From: Spinellus fusiger
Lineage: Eukaryota; Mucoromycota; Mucoromycetes; Mucorales; Phycomycetaceae
NCBI GenBank assembly: GCA_025094145.1
Contig: JALLLS010000007.1
Span: 496,001-560,000, forward strand
DNA: 64,000 bases
Reading direction: 5' to 3'
Below are positions 21,801 to 35,799 of this stretch, piece by piece. Below the pieces are notes generated by a model. It was not told the origin of the DNA, ran no database searches, and saw nothing but the letters and a program-made list of their open reading frames with translations. Numbering within the stretch: the stretch's first letter is position 1; each line of letters opens with the position of its first letter. A program made the position numbers and the translations under genes.

Positions 21801-24800
21801 ATGGCACAGCCAACACCTAGACGTCTATCCAAGAGAAAACTTAAGCGTCCTTATGAACACACTAAAGATCAAGACGTGGAAACAGCAGACAAGGGTGTTC
21901 AAGAAGCAACAGAAAAAACAGAACCAGTAGCAAGTGATGAAGATGATGTGCCGCTTTTACAGCGTCGGTCGTTTTTCCGCAAAAGAAGAAGACAGTTGTT
22001 TGCAGAAGAAGAAGCAGAAGAAATACTGAATGAGGATGAGAATAGAGTACAGCTGACCAAGACAGAGGACATGAGCGATATTCTACCAGTGATCCAGACC
22101 GAGACAGTGGTCATGGACGATATCCCACCAACACCCGAACCTAATGTAGTAATTTCATCCAGACTAAAGAATCTTGCTTCAACTCTTTTAAAATCCACCG
22201 AGAATAAGGAATTGTCACTGAAACAGATATCTATTCCAAAAGAGAGTGAACGTAAGTCAATAAACAAAATAAGACTCGGGTTATCAGTAACAGACTCACT
22301 CACTCACTCACTCACTCACTCTTGACTCCCTTATAACTACCCATTAGCCCTGATACAAAAGTTATCTCAGTGCATGAACACTCTTTGCAGTGACAGCATA
22401 GCACAAGAAGATAGAGAAGATGAACAAATGCTTCCTCTTTCGGTTTTACATCAATTTACACTGCTAGTAGCCAAATCAGCCCAATCTAAATGTCTTCAAG
22501 GCATAGACCACCACCAGTTTGAGAAGATTATTAGTAGAATGGAATACGCTGTGGCTCAAGTTATTGAGACAGACATTATTGAGGAATACTCAAAAGCACG
22601 GATAGCGACACCTTTATCATCTGTGTTAATGCCCTCCATGATGAATCTGTTAGAAAAGATTGCTTATGCCATGCAGGTGAGTGTTATGCTGCTTGACATA
22701 TTGGCAGCCTGTAAAATGGCAAAGCAGGTAAGAACTAGGGTAGAAAAGCAGCAAGCATAGTAACATATGTAGGCTATTTCTAAAGGTATACTATCAACCT
22801 GTCTAAGATATGTAAAGAACCAACTTGATACTTCCATTTATCCACTCATTGATCTTACTCATTTTGATGAGGATCCTACAAGCTGTAAGTAGGATAGGAA
22901 GCAACCGAAAAAGAAAGAAAAAAAGAAAAAACTAATGAGAGTCTAGTAAACAATGAGCTTCGTACTTTCCTTGCTCTTGTGGAGGTGTCTTCTGCCAAAC
23001 AACATCTTGCTAGTCTTCTTCCTCTGATCACTCGATTTCTACAACGTGCCCACATTCTTTTACAGCAAGAAGCTGTGGAGGACCATAGTATTCTCATGTT
23101 GTCCTACATTAGTATGGGTTCATTCTTCCATGACTATACTGAGAACAACACATCATGTCTTGTGAGAACACGCGCAGACGCAACCATTAATCCTTATGAA
23201 CGTATGAAATACAGTGCATTGGATATGCTGACGACATTATTTGGAAATCACCCTCACCATCGACGATGGATAATGGATGAGATATTGACAGGATTAGGCA
23301 GTTTAACCACCATGGATCGTACAGTAAAACACTATCGTCTGAGCAGCGGACAGTCCTTGCATGTAACAAGTGCCCTTTGGATACAACTTGTTCAGTCTTG
23401 CTGTGTACCTATAAACTTGATGGCAGATAAAGGTTGGCTTCGTAAATGGGAACTTAAGCATCAGAAATATCAAAATGACGAGAATACAAAACAATTGAGG
23501 GATTTGGAAGAGAAATTGGTGCTAAAAGCAACGGAGGGATGGAAGGAGGGAATGGAGGCTGCTGTTCAGACTGCATCTTATTTCCTTCAATTTCTAATGG
23601 CTAAATGTCGGTCAAGGCAAAAGAGCACTTATTCAATTGCAGAATATCGAATGATTCTTCAGGGCACACTGGAAGATATTTTGATCGTTCTAAATGATCC
23701 AATGTGGCCAGGTTCAGAGCTTATACTGCATACATTCACAAAGTTATTGGTAATTGTGTAGTTTATTTAATAGGATGATTATTATTTTTTTCTTTTTTTT
23801 TAAAAAAAAAAAGAAGTCAATTATTCATACTCTATATCATAGGTAGCAGTAATTGAGAGTGAGTCTCCGGATAGTTATTTAAAGTCGCTGGCGATTAAAT
23901 GGCTCGGTATTATTGCTTGTACTATTAAGACTGGATACACTGGACTATCTGGAGAAAATGAAGCACTTACACCAGAATGGCTTTATCAGTTAAATAATAG
24001 TCTTCCTATGGAGGTACTTGGATCTATTTATACAATCTCCAACTCACTCTTCTAATAGATTAATTATGAGTCTTCTTTAGATGATATTGAATTGTTTTTC
24101 CAATGCCAAATGAGACTCTATCATCATATTGATCGTTGTTCTACTGATTTGAATTTAGTTCAGGTAAGTCTTACTCCTGTTGAAAGATAGCTTTACTGAA
24201 CCAGTGTGTATAGTTTTGTCTTTCTGTCTGGGGACATACACATACACTACTATGGTCTAGATCACAACAGGAAAATATAGACCATGATGATCAAGAACAG
24301 GAAATACAAACATCTCCATGGCCTGAAGACACTGTAGCTGCTTTACGCTCTAGTATAAAGCACTATTGGCTTCTTTCTTTGGGAATAGATAATGAAAAGC
24401 GAATACCAGCAGTGTAGGTTGACTCTTTCCTATCAAAGAGAATATTTCATTCTATATGCATTCATTCTTATCGACTCTCTTTTTTTTACTTATATTTGCA
24501 GTGCATTTGAATTCCCAGAACTCAATAGAACAGATATGAAGTTATTGTCTAAACTTTTGGCATCTCGTCAGCCATTATACAGGAGCTACCCTCATATACT
24601 ATCTCAAATCATGTCATGCTTGGATCATGACAGTGTATCGTTTAGAACAAAGGCATTGAAATCTTTGGGATCTATAGCAAAAAAAATACCTGAAGTGCTT
24701 GATGAAGTAAATTTGTCCATTCATTTTTCCTCTACAGTTGCTTACAGTCTTCTCCATAGGCTCGTATCCTTAATCCCATTATTAAGCGTATCCACGATCC

Positions 24801-27800
24801 TTCTCCTTCTGTTCGTGATTCTGCCGTGGAAGTCATTGCAAAATATCTTTGTCGCCAAGAAACCATTTCTATGTCTCTTTATAAAGTAGTGAGTGGGCGT
24901 ATTTTGGTAAGTTGTATGAAAAATGAAATAAAAGCAAGACCTATTCAAGGATACCTAACCTTTTTCTCATAACAACATTACTATTAATGTTATTTGTGGT
25001 GTTAGGATACTGCTATGAATGTTAGGAAACGACTTGTTAAGCTATTGTCTGAGCTTTACTCTCAGTGTGATGATAGAGCTATCAAAGTGAATATTGCTGC
25101 AAAGCTCATTCAGCGTGTTAGTGACAATGAAATCAGCATCAGTGAACTCTCACTCAAAGTGACCCAAGAGATTCTTTTTCATCCTTTTCGATTGATTGAG
25201 AAAGACGGCAATGATGCATTTGGGTCTTCTTATCAGTATGCTCCTAAAGAAAGAAAACAGAACATTACACAACTGGCATTGCTGATTACTGAAGCAGTAG
25301 CAGAATTCGACACTTCTGTACCTCATCAAAATCAAGCACTTGCACAAATTGTTCAAAAGGTAGGTAAAAGCTTAGTTAATGAAAGAGTCTATATGTATAT
25401 CTTGTTTTGCCTTGACTCATACAAAAGAAAAATTAGACCATCGATGGTTGTGATAGCAAACTATGTGCTTGGTACGAAAAAATATTTCAGTGGATTGTCG
25501 ATGCACTGTTTGAGCAAATGCTTCTGTTTGATGAGCAGGAAGATACAGCTAGATTTCTTTATTGTTTAACAACCGTTTATGCTTTTGCAAAAGTGTGTCC
25601 TAATATCTTGCGAGAGACTCACATTTCAATGTTGGAGCCTTACTTGAACACTATTGAAGAGGTAGACAAAAAAAGGAGGGGGTTGTGTTGTAATATGCTT
25701 ACATTTTTGTTTCAATTATAGAACGACTGGAGTACTGTTCATTATGTACTTATGATTTATCGTGATGTAGTTCCACGCCAAAAATACCATGATCCGGACT
25801 TTGTGCGTCAGCTAGAACAAACTCTGCAACAATTAATTACTCAATGTCCTCTTGATGTAAGATTATATGACTCCATTTATTGGAATAAGGGGAGGAAAAG
25901 GAAAGAACACTTATAGTTGAGAATATTTAGGTGATTTCCAGTGCTATTTCTTGTCTTTGTGCGATTGTAGAGATGATATCAAAACGATACAATGTCTTGA
26001 TTAAATTATTAGGATCCTGCATTGGTAAACACAATAGAGTAGCATACTGTAAATGCAATTTATAGAAGAGAATATTACTTTCTTTCTAGTGAAGCTCCAA
26101 CAAGACAAGACACAAATAGAAAAAGAAAACAAATTTATTCGATCCGCTGCTGTTATTAGAAAGATGCTGTCCATCACTGGGTTGTTGTGTCAGTACTTTG
26201 ATTTCGATGCAATGAAGGCCTTAGAACCTGTAAAAATGAAAGCTATAGAGCGAATACACAAGGTACAAACCATGGCCATGACCATCGATTTCTTTTTTCT
26301 TTTTGAATGGTTTCTGTATTTTTGCTAACACTTTTACTCTCTTCCATAGGATAATATTTCACTTGTAGCGTTGGATTTACTGTATTTCTTTGCAAACTCT
26401 CTTGATACCTCTGCTTCTTTTATGCAAATCAAGGCAACTGCTCTTCAAAGTCTTGGTACGCAAACAATAGTTTTACTTTTAATCGTAGTTTTATAAATAC
26501 TTGTATATTATAGGTTACCTTTATGCAGCACACCCAACCTTTATGATTAAAAAACAGAGTATTCAGCTTATGAATGAACTCTTTGAATGTGATTCAATAG
26601 CTATGAAAGTTCAGCTCATGCGAGTTTTTCTTGAATTTCTTTCTGCAGAAGAAAAACGTCTTGACAAACAAGAACGTGGTAAGTGTTATCTATTGACTCA
26701 TCTTTTTATCTATATAAGAAATAAAAAGAGGAAGAGGAAAAATAAATAAACTGTTTTTTTTTTCATGTCATATGTTAGATGCAGGAACATCACTCTATAC
26801 CAAGATAATTGATATAGAAACACTGCTTGGAAATACAGAAGAGTTTTCAGAACTTGGGTACAGTTTATCCTATAAACTGTTTTCTTGTACTAATCTTTAT
26901 TGCTCTATTAATATTTACATTATGGCAGTGTCAATGGCTCCTTAATGCAACTTTATCTTGGAAGAATATTGACATGTGCATTAGAAAAAACTTCGGATCT
27001 GCGGTATGCTGCATTTGATGTAGTAGCAGCTATAATAAACCAGGGTCTAGCACACCCAGTGTTGGTAAAGATAACAATATTTTCTAGTGATTCCATACTT
27101 ATTTTCCTGTATTCTCCAAGTGCATGCCTGTTATTGTTGCAACTGAAACTAGTCCTGATATGATACTTCGTGATCAAGCATATTATCTTCACAAGTTTGC
27201 ACATGATAAATACGGACTCCTTCTATACAGTGGTTTTTCTGAGTATATGACTACTGCATTTGAATACCAAAAATGCATCTACGGTGGCAATGTAAAAGGT
27301 AGAAACTAGTGTCTATACTAAGGACCTGCAAGACTCACGTTAAACTAATATGCTAAAAGGCTATGGAAATGGAAGCGGTGATGCAAAATTGGATTCTTTG
27401 TTTGCATCTACTTACAACGTACTCAAAGAAAAAAGAAAAATTAAGTTGGATTTCTTAAGCGCTTTAATAAAGCCATTTGCGTTTGATATGGAGACAAAAT
27501 CTGAACAGGTAAATGGATACATCACCATGGAGAAGATATCATGACTTTAAAACTGATTTTAGTTTGAAATGATAGATTAATACAGAATTCCTTAAATTTC
27601 TAGCAGATGCTATTCTTACACTTCAATTTACACAATCAGAAGAAGTTGTCTCTATATTGTATCATCTAGACCGTATTCTCATGACACTCGGTGCGGATGT
27701 TTTGGAATCCATACAGAGTTTTCGTAAGCAAGGTTTACTCTCAGAAAGGAGTGAAGAATACGAATATGCCCTGTTTGAAGCAACAGAAAAAGATAAATTG

Positions 27801-28165
27801 GACCCGGACTATGCCATATCAGCAAAAATAGCCATTGCCATGTGTATTCTTCTTTATATCAGAGAGTTTCTGATGGATATTTATGCCATAACCAATGGGT
27901 AAACCTCACTAAATACTCAAGTTGAAGAAGAAAGGAAAGTCTGACCTATCAATTAATCTCTAGAGATATACAAGACTATAATTCAATCACAAAACCAAAA
28001 TCAGGTCCTGTTTCTCGCAGTGAAGACAAAGAACAACTGGTAGATTGGACTGAAATAACTTACTTTAGACAGAATAAGCTAGACAACGCCTCAGCAAAAG
28101 ATGCGTGCATACGATTTGAAGCTATGATGATGAAGTCTGCTGGCATGGAAAGCCGAGATATTTGA
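21801..28165 (+). CDS. SCC2: Cohesin loading factor Scc2/Mis4/Nipped-B
   Basis: Twenty-two exons close in phase to 1611 aa: 21801-22251, 22348-22727, 22773-22884, 22947-23749, 23843-24013, 24059-24163, 24271-24413, 24502-24706, 24760-24906, 25006-25359, 25437-25661, 25722-25856, 25931-26024, 26090-26262, 26350-26455, 26514-26678, 26779-26857, 26929-27064, 27121-27298, 27360-27508, 27576-27898, 27964-28165. The N-terminus is basic and acidic low complexity. HEAT repeats follow (YLKSLAIKWLGIIA, IHDPSPSVRDSAVEVIAKYL), then the C-terminal Nipped-B domain (ELGVNGSLMQLYLGRIL, NQGLAHPVL). With Scc4/Mau2 it loads cohesin onto chromatin. ATG 21801 is the first in frame. Three ACGCGT boxes lie just upstream. 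The IPK stop is only 281 bp away, so the promoter is compact. Confidence 0.93.
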
Positions 28166-29044
28166 ATCTATTATGGATAGTGCTACTAACGAGAATGATC
28201 TACACTTTCTTTAAAATAGAAAACAAATCGACTGCTTCTAACATTATATATTTTCTTGTATACATCTATAGTGCAGTATGTATTCTGTTCTCTTGGTATA
28301 TCAAATAAAGAATTATGTCAAGGGTACCCTTGTCTTATTGACGAGTTTTTATCATAAGTGATGAAATCATAGAAAAGAATAAATTTTGTTCTTTCTTTGA
28401 AATAGCAAATCACGCCGTAAAACTAGCCATCATGCCAATCTCTCTAGTATTGATTTGGGTAAAATATAATAAAAATAAAGAAGAGGAGTGAGAATAGCTT
28501 TACCCTAGACATTATCACAATCTATAGTGATAATAAGCTACGAATCAGTGGCAGTCTTTGGTAAGGCTTATGTACTGCTTGACTTGTCATAGAGCATTGC
28601 TGACACATGTAACTCCTGCTTTATCGTTGAGATATTTCTATTTATTATTTATTGTCTGGGAGGGGGATGAGTGACTCTTATCAAGTACATACATACATAT
28701 CATAGGATAGGATAAGATAGAGCAAGATAGAGCAGTCAAATGAAGCAAAAGAAAAAGATAACCGAACTCTTGGACTATTCTTCAAGCGGCACAACTCTAT
28801 GACGGTCTAATTCTGATGTGGAGGGCTTTTCTCTTTTTCATAATCTCTGACACCGAGTCATGGAAAAAAACATACATATATTGACAGACCCTCGACAGAT
28901 GATATTCTCTTTTATCTCTCTCTCTCTCTTTATTTATTTTATATTGATAAACTTTCCAGAGATTGTCGAAATTGCTGATTGTTTGTAGTTGACGCCTTAT
29001 CCGATATTATATTTCTAGCTATCAGTGCTGCAATTTGTTTAAGA
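28166..29044. other. Intergenic spacer, no gene recognised
   Basis: Contains the 3' flank of SCC2 and the promoter region of the MFS gene. A tctctctc run lies near 28915-28930. Nothing coding is evident. Confidence 0.5.
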
Positions 29045-31184
29045 ATGACGATACCCCACTCCACCACCCAGCCCACACAAAATAATTTGTGTGAAATTAA
29101 TACAGCTAAACCAGCTCATACTTCAACAGACCTATTGACCGATTTGTCTTCAGATTCTACAGGTTAGAACACAAAGAATTGAACATTAATGGAGCAACAT
29201 ACTAAGAGAAGCCATGGGAATACATTATTATTATTTTATTATATTCTAAATCTATAATAGAAAAAGAATCAGAGGATTGGAGAACAATGAAGGATGTTGA
29301 GAGCATTGACACAGCCACAGTAAACAGTGTTATCAGCAATGTAAGTAAAGAATAATTTTGGAGAATATTAGAGGATGAATTGATTTCATTTATTAACTGT
29401 TATAATTCAATATTAATATATAGTTTTCACCAGCACGTAAATGGTTTATTCTATTCATTGTAGCCATGCAAGGGTTTCTGGGTCCATTAAGCAGCTCAAT
29501 ATACGTACGTAGAATGTTAGTAGTGTAAAAAAATATTTTAATTATTAATCTTTTCAAACTCTTTTTATTTTAGGTACCCTCCATTCACCAAGTACAAAAA
29601 TCACTCCAGACAACAAGCACCATCATCAATGCAACAATTTCTCTTTATATATTTACTCTGGGTATTGCTGTAAGTAGTTGTTTATCTACATTGATAAAAT
29701 AGACCAACTAACGATATACATGTCTCCATGTCTACATGAATGGTTGTTCTTTTTAAAAACAAAACAAAAAAGCCAATGATGTGGGCTGCATTTTCAGAAC
29801 GCTACGGAAGACGCTTTGTTTATATAAGTGCTACTATCATTTATGTTGGATCTACTACAGGGTGTGCATTATCTACCAATATTGCTATCTTTGTAGCCAT
29901 GCGTGCACTACAGGCAGTAGGTGCAAGTGCAGCACAAGCAGTAGGAGCTGGGTAAGTGGAATAACTAAGCCTTAACATGAGATACATGGGAAATTAAAAA
30001 TAAATGTTTTGTTTAATTCGTGAATAGCACCATTTCAGATCTATTTCATGTTCAAAATAGAGGCACTGCCATGGGTCTTTTCTTCCTGGGTCCACTTGTA
30101 GGTCCTGTCGTAGGTCCAATAGCTGGTGGATATATCAGTGAATGTAATTTATTGCTTGAATGTTCTTTTTTTTTTTACTGTAATGTCTAATTCTTGTTTT
30201 TGTTTTTCCATACTATGATAGATATGGGCTGGACTTATATATTCTGGGTTCTTACTGCTATGGGTGGTCTTGTCCTTATTTTCCTAATCTTCTTTTTACC
30301 AGAAACATCACCACTCATTATTCAAAAGAAAGCTCAAAAGAAAGCGTCTCTTGATACCAGTGCACCCGAAAAGATATCCGAAAAAATGCCGCGAGAACAG
30401 TTGTTGACTACATTTAAGCGTCCAATTCTTTTTTTGTTCAAACCAGTGGTGTTGCTAATTTCATTGCCCTATGCTCTTGCTTATGGCTTCATGTATTTTA
30501 TGATTTCAAGTCTACCACATCAGCTCGTCATCATTTATCACTTTTCAAGCTCTCAAATCGGTCTGGTCTATTTGGCTAATGGTCTCGGCAATGTCGTCGG
30601 CGCCCTATGTTCAGGAAAGTATGCGGACTGGCTGTTGAAGCGCTTGTCTTCAAAGAATCAACCAAAAACACCTGAAGCACGCATCTCTCCCATGTGGCTT
30701 GGTATTATTCTCTTGTTCATTGGAGAGTTGGTATATGGATGGTGTATGTCTTTTGCTCTTCACATTTCTTTCACACTTCTCGGGCTTTTTATTTGTAAGT
30801 TTATGTACTATTAGAAAACAATCCTACGGGTGAACTATTTCTAGTACAGAAATCTTAATAGACAGTGTATATTAATGCTCTTTTATATTTTTTATGGTAT
30901 GTACAGTTGGATTAGGTGTAGGTATACTTCAAACACCAAGCAATCTTTACTTGGTGGATGCATATCCGGAATATTCAGCTTCAGTGATAAGTGCATCCAA
31001 TTTATTGCGGTGTACTATGGCAGGATATACTCCATTATTTGCACCCATAATGTTGCATACCATGGGTAATGGCTGGTCCATGACAACATTAGGCTCTGCA
31101 AGTATAGTGAGCGGTGTATGTATCTATGCTGTGAAGCGTTGGGGTGAACAAATGCGTTCCAAGGATGGAAGAGACTTTTCTTAA
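29045..31184 (+). CDS. MFS drug:H+ antiporter-like transporter (DHA1 type)
   Basis: Eight exons (29045-29162, 29261-29340, 29424-29504, 29574-29669, 29773-29951, 30028-30143, 30222-30794, 30907-31184) give 506 aa in phase. An N-terminal hydrophilic region of about 70 residues precedes WFILFIVAMQGFLGPLSSSIY (TM1). Loop 2-3 contains SERYGRRFVYI, the MFS signature, and a motif C-like helix (GLFFLGPLVGPVVGPIAGGY) marks the antiporter subgroup. A long central loop separates two six-helix halves. The best fit is the fungal DHA1 multidrug/polyamine exporters, located in plasma or vacuolar membrane. The substrate cannot be told from sequence. The intron 1 donor is GTTAGA, a weak but usable site. Confidence 0.88.
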
Positions 31185-32036
31185 TTCCACTTATTTTTAC
31201 TCAACAGCATGTATAATCTTCTTTTCACGCTCAAATACACATTTTTACATATTCAAGAAACTTAATCTTATTCAATAATTATAGTACATTATACACTGCA
31301 TATTATTTTCGGTTTTAGTTAAACAGTGAATATTTTGCCAATGTATTTTTTATTTCTATGTTTTAAATTCTTCCTAATAATAATGGGCACTAATCAACTT
31401 TACTTTTTTCTTCTTTTTGTATTAATAAATGTCCGGAATGTCTCATTTTGATTTATTTGAAATAACTTTCCCTATTCTTGAGCTCCTACAGAATATAAAG
31501 GGTTTTTTTTTTTTAAAAAAAAAAAAAGAAGGTTATCTACCTTGTTTCTGGAGAGTTTGATCTTCATAAATATGCATTAAAAGTATATACATTCTAGTGC
31601 CAAAAGAAATAGCTAACTTACCTGTCTGATACTATCCAGCCGTTAAGAATAAGCCATGAAATTTACTAATGACTGACCATGATAGGAGCTTATCATTATC
31701 ACTGTGGATAAACTGTTATTACATAACATGCATTTAATATAAGAAAGAATCTATTGGCAGTATAGCTTCGAAATAAAGTTTTTTTTCTTTTTTCAATTAA
31801 ACAACTATGAAGACAAAATCCTGTTTTTCTTAGAAATTTAAATATAGTCCTTTATTATAATAATGGATTGAGAAGAATTCGTCTTTTATTTTTATTTTTA
31901 TTTAAAAGTGTGTCTATATGCAATCGTCTTTTATTTATTCTCATTTGCATTCATCAGTACAGAGTGTGAATAGAAAGGCATTATTAATGATAATAAAAAT
32001 AGAATGAAGAGTACAAAAAGATTAAGATAGCAAATA
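31185..32036. other. 3' spacer between convergent MFS and PHD genes
   Basis: AT-rich, with a perfect t-run/a-run palindrome (about 31503-31528) of t and a tracts. No gene recognised. Confidence 0.5.
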
Positions 32037-33442
32037 CTAAACAAATGTATCATATTTTCTTTTGCGACTTATGTACCCTGGAGGTGGTGTTGGTACAGGA
32101 AGACCTTTAGTATTAAGACAGGCACGGCAATACCAAGGGTCTATACTAGTCTCAAAGTCTTCAATTGGTGGCACTTCACACAATTGATGTACACAGAGCT
32201 CACAGCAATCACAGTAATAGATGTCATTGCCATCAGTATGATCAGGAATATAGCAAACCTTACAAACATCTTTTTCCCTCTCTTCTGAATCTGATATACC
32301 TGCGTTGTTATAATCTAGGCTGTAATCTGCCATGGTAATGATACCATCCTGCTTAATAGGCTCCTGTGGGGGAGATCCAAGGAGCTGTTGATCACAGTAA
32401 AAAAGATAAACGGGTCGGAATACCTGTCCAGTGTAGGAAGGTTCTATCTTATGGTCTTCCTTATCAACTACTGCCGCTCCTCTTATATCAGCCCATGCCT
32501 GCATAGTAGATATCTATGAATGACCTTATAAGTCCCTTGTTATGCACTTTATGATTACCCAATCCTCAGTGTAGCTTGGTATATAGCCAAGTACTCGCCA
32601 CTTGGACCCCGACTCATCGTTTATAAAGTCGCGCAAGTACAGTCGCCATTCTGCCTGTGCTGCTGCTGCTATATTCTGTGATTGTACCATGAGTGCGCCT
32701 ATGAGGACGAACTTGGAAGGAGGGGAGGAAGAGGAATGAATTTGCTGTACTAAGGGATACTTTGAGAATTGCTTAAGGCTTGACTCCACAAGAGATTTTG
32801 TTAACTGTTGTGGCAGAGTGGACGGCCGAGTATTTAAATAGTGAAGTGTGCCTTTCAAAATAGAAGGAATTGGCACTTGTCTGTCCTGCTTATAATATAA
32901 GAGTATTGTTTGTTTAACAAGTATACATATGTATATATTTTGTTTTTGTTTCTACTTGCCCCAGCATCATATAAGAACTTGGACGTCTCTTTTTGCTTGC
33001 CTTGATTCAACAATTCAAGCTCAATGAGATCCCTGGCCTATTCGTCATAAAAGTAGAATAAACACTTTTGGCAAGTGACTCACAAATAGATTACCCTTCC
33101 AAACACCTCACAGTGGAGAGCTACAGGGTCTCCTCTTTCTTCTTTGCTCCAGCTTATTATCTTCCACTCTGACTCGTGTCTGACTTTTAATGGTAGCCAC
33201 CACCACAACTTCTTATTCTCTACACCTGCAGAGATATATGCATAGTGAAGACATGTGCACAAAAATCCCTCGAGATCAGATGTCTGGCCATAATGTTTCA
33301 ACCCCTCATGCATTACGCTATGGAAGTTGATACCATCTTTGCTCAAGCTATCCTCAGTCAGATATGGAGGAACAACAAAGAGTTGTAGGAGTATACGCAA
33401 AAGATACTGTTGTGGAATGTTATTTATAATATACTTCTCCAT
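32037..33442 (-). CDS. PHD-finger chromatin-type protein
   Basis: Four exons (33442-33095, 33037-32960, 32888-32559, 32498-32037) give 405 aa. Exon 1 may instead end at 33084 with a shifted acceptor. The intron between exons 2 and 3 has a GC donor (GGG/GCAAGT). The N-terminal 250 residues look helical with a Trp-rich patch (LWWWLPLKVRHESEWKI) and match no domain I can name. The C-terminus carries a complete C4HC3 PHD finger, about 331-379 (CKVCYIP, YYCDCCELCVHQLC, PWYCRACL). PHD fingers of this type read histone H3 tails. Acidic and aromatic residues around the finger would allow this, but the ligand is not predictable. The C-terminus is basic (SRKRKYDTF). Confidence 0.85.
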
Positions 33443-34005
33443 GGACTTGCTGTTTTGCTGTTTTATTTTTTTTTGTTTAAAGAAGTGCTCTGTGCATATA
33501 AAAAACAGAATAACAATGGGTGAGTTAGGGGCTTCAAGTCGTTTTTATTTCTTTTTCCTTTTTTTCGTTTTCTTTTTTCGTTATGCTTTCTACGCATAAC
33601 AACTATGCCACGTGAAGTTTACATTATTGACGGGTGGTTATGGAGACAGCAATAATGAAGAGGGCTGATAGGATTTCTGTCAGTTTTAACTAGTCACACT
33701 GATTCTTCTCGTAAAATAAACAAAAGGAAAGAATGAAAGATCGCCGTCTTGACGCTTGATTTTGATTTTGATTTTGATTTTGATTTTGATTTTGAATTCG
33801 ATATTTTAATGAAAAAGACTATTTTTTATGTACGTGAAAAGTAGAAAGAATATGTATTGATAGTAAAAAGATATATCGACATATATTGCTATATCTGTGG
33901 CTACCTGATCTAATGTCTTGTTTCCACTAGGATGACTACTGAGCTATAGATGTTCTAATGTTTTTATATATGAAAAGGAGTGTAGATGCTAAAGAAGGTT
34001 AATGA
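33443..34005. other. Intergenic spacer with a gattttg tandem tract
   Basis: A six- to seven-copy ttgatt-type hexamer tract lies at about 33756-33797. There is no gene. It contains the promoter of the PHD gene and the 3' flank of the subtilase gene. Confidence 0.55.
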
Positions 34006-35702
34006 TTAGAAAGTAGGAGCATAAGCAAGCAGGTTATGGCTTTTTTTGGCAACCACTGGATTCATAATGAGAATATCCTTTGTAGCAATACTTGATAGAT
34101 TGTCGTAAAGCTCTTGTGCTGTTTTGTAACTATTCTTTGCCATTAAAAGAGCAGCAATTCCTGTGACATGGGGTGCTGCCATACTACAAGACAGAAATAA
34201 TACAGATTGGACATTCATGTTAGTGTTTGTTATACTATTTCATGTAAAATATATTTCTATTTACCTTGTGCCATTCAGTGTTCGGCTTCCTTGGCCTAAC
34301 CAGCTGCTAATAATATTGTGTCCCGGTGCATACATGTTGACACAATCACCATAGGCTGAGAAATAAGATACAGCGTCTTGCTCTGATGAAGAGCCCACAG
34401 AAAAGACATGGGGATTGGCAGAAGGAGAGTATTTGCATGCATCATCCCCCATATTACCAGCTGATGTAAAGACTGGAATATTATGCTCCAAGACAAGTGA
34501 TTGAAGGACTTGATCAATCACAATAGATCTAGGACCACTGAGTGATAGATTAATGAGTGTCTTTCCAGGTTTTGAAGATGCTAAGATATAGTCGATAGCT
34601 AAACCATGGATATGAGTCAATAAAATCATGCCTTTATAACCTCATACACTTTCTAATTTTTATAGTACCTTGTAATAAAGCAGCTGTATTGCCATTGCCA
34701 TGACGATCAAGTATTTTGATACCATGAAGGCGAACATTTTTAGCTACTCCGTAGGTTCTTCCACCCACAATACCGGCTACATGAGTTCCTAATAAAATGA
34801 TGAATAAAGATGAATAAAGAAACAAACAAACAAACAAACAGAATAATAATAACTTACCATGACCATAACTATCTTGTGGAGTATCACCCTCAACAAAACT
34901 AGCCTCCATCACAGCACGTCCACCAAATTCCTTATGGGCTGCATTGATTCCAGAATCAAGAATATATACATGAACACCAGCACTAAAGTTATTGTAATCC
35001 AACAAAGCTTAGAAAAGATTAAAATCAGACTGTAACCTTACCCTCCATCAAAATTAATAGTGGCATGTGTCAAGTTATCGGCTTTGTGCTGGTATATTCT
35101 GGACAATCCCCAACTTGGTACAGGGACAGTAATTTTGCTACTCGTTGTATCTCTTTTCTTGTTGAGTTTTCTACCAAACTTCTGCTTTGGTAATGCTTCT
35201 TTTATAAAAGGGTCTGCATTGATTTTAGTACGATAGATCTGATTGGCTTCGGTGTATTCAACTTCTTCCAACTCTTGAAGATAATTGACAAATGGCTGAG
35301 AGAATTCCCCAATAATAAAAGAAAGATTGCCTTTGAGAATAACCCGCTTTACTATTGCAGATGCATCGAGTTTTGTTGCTAGGCTTCTTGCCTCAATACT
35401 GTGATTATGTAGATTTGTTTGAGAGTGTTTAAAGAGTCTGTGATGCTGCATTAAAAAAGTATATGCATCTATTGTTGTGTTGATTATTAAAACGGTGTCT
35501 TTCATCATAACGACAGTAGAAAATCTATCACATCTCAAGTGATTAAACGCTTACCGTCTGTATTATTGTGATGGCCAGGTCTGAGCTTGATGATATGAGT
35601 TGGATTTCTCTCAAAAACTGCATTCGTTGTTGAATGGATAGTATCCTGTGCAAGTGTCAATACAGACAGACAAAGAAGTAAAGAAATAATACAGATTAAC
35701 AT
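34006..35702 (-). CDS. Secreted subtilisin-like serine protease (S8, proteinase K-like) with I9 propeptide
   Basis: Six exons (35702-35555, 35468-35042, 34982-34858, 34788-34669, 34598-34265, 34183-34006) give 443 aa with all phases closing. A signal peptide (LICIISLLLCLSVLTLAQ) precedes an inhibitor I9-type propeptide (THIIKLRPG, AYTFLMQHHRLF, VEYTEANQIY). The catalytic domain shows the full triad: Asp201 in VYILDSGI, His233 in YGHGTHVAG, Ser385 in GTSMAAPHVTG, with the oxyanion Asn in FTSAGN. The length fits proteinase K/cuticle-degrading proteases. It is expected to be secreted and matured by autocleavage. A TATA-like gtataaaaac lies about 60 bp upstream of the ATG. The acceptor for exon 2 was chosen because it restores the propeptide; an upstream acceptor would add ten residues. 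Confidence 0.92.
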
Positions 35703-35760
35703 TGATTTTCAAACTAATAAACAAACAAGAACGTCTCTTGTTGTAAAAACTCAAAGGTTT

Positions 35761-35769
35761 GTTTTTATA
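35761..35769 (-). promoter_or_regulatory. TATA box of the I9/S8 protease gene
   Basis: Minus-strand TATAAAAAC lies 59-67 bp before ATG 35702. Inferred from position and sequence. Confidence 0.5.
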
Positions 35770-35799
35770 CTCTTTTGAATTTACTATCATATACATATC

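Noticed and set aside
21580..21930. 116-aa open frame before SCC2
   Set aside because: It overlaps the SCC2 start in another frame and its sequence looks like promoter/5' UTR. The conserved frame starts at 21801.
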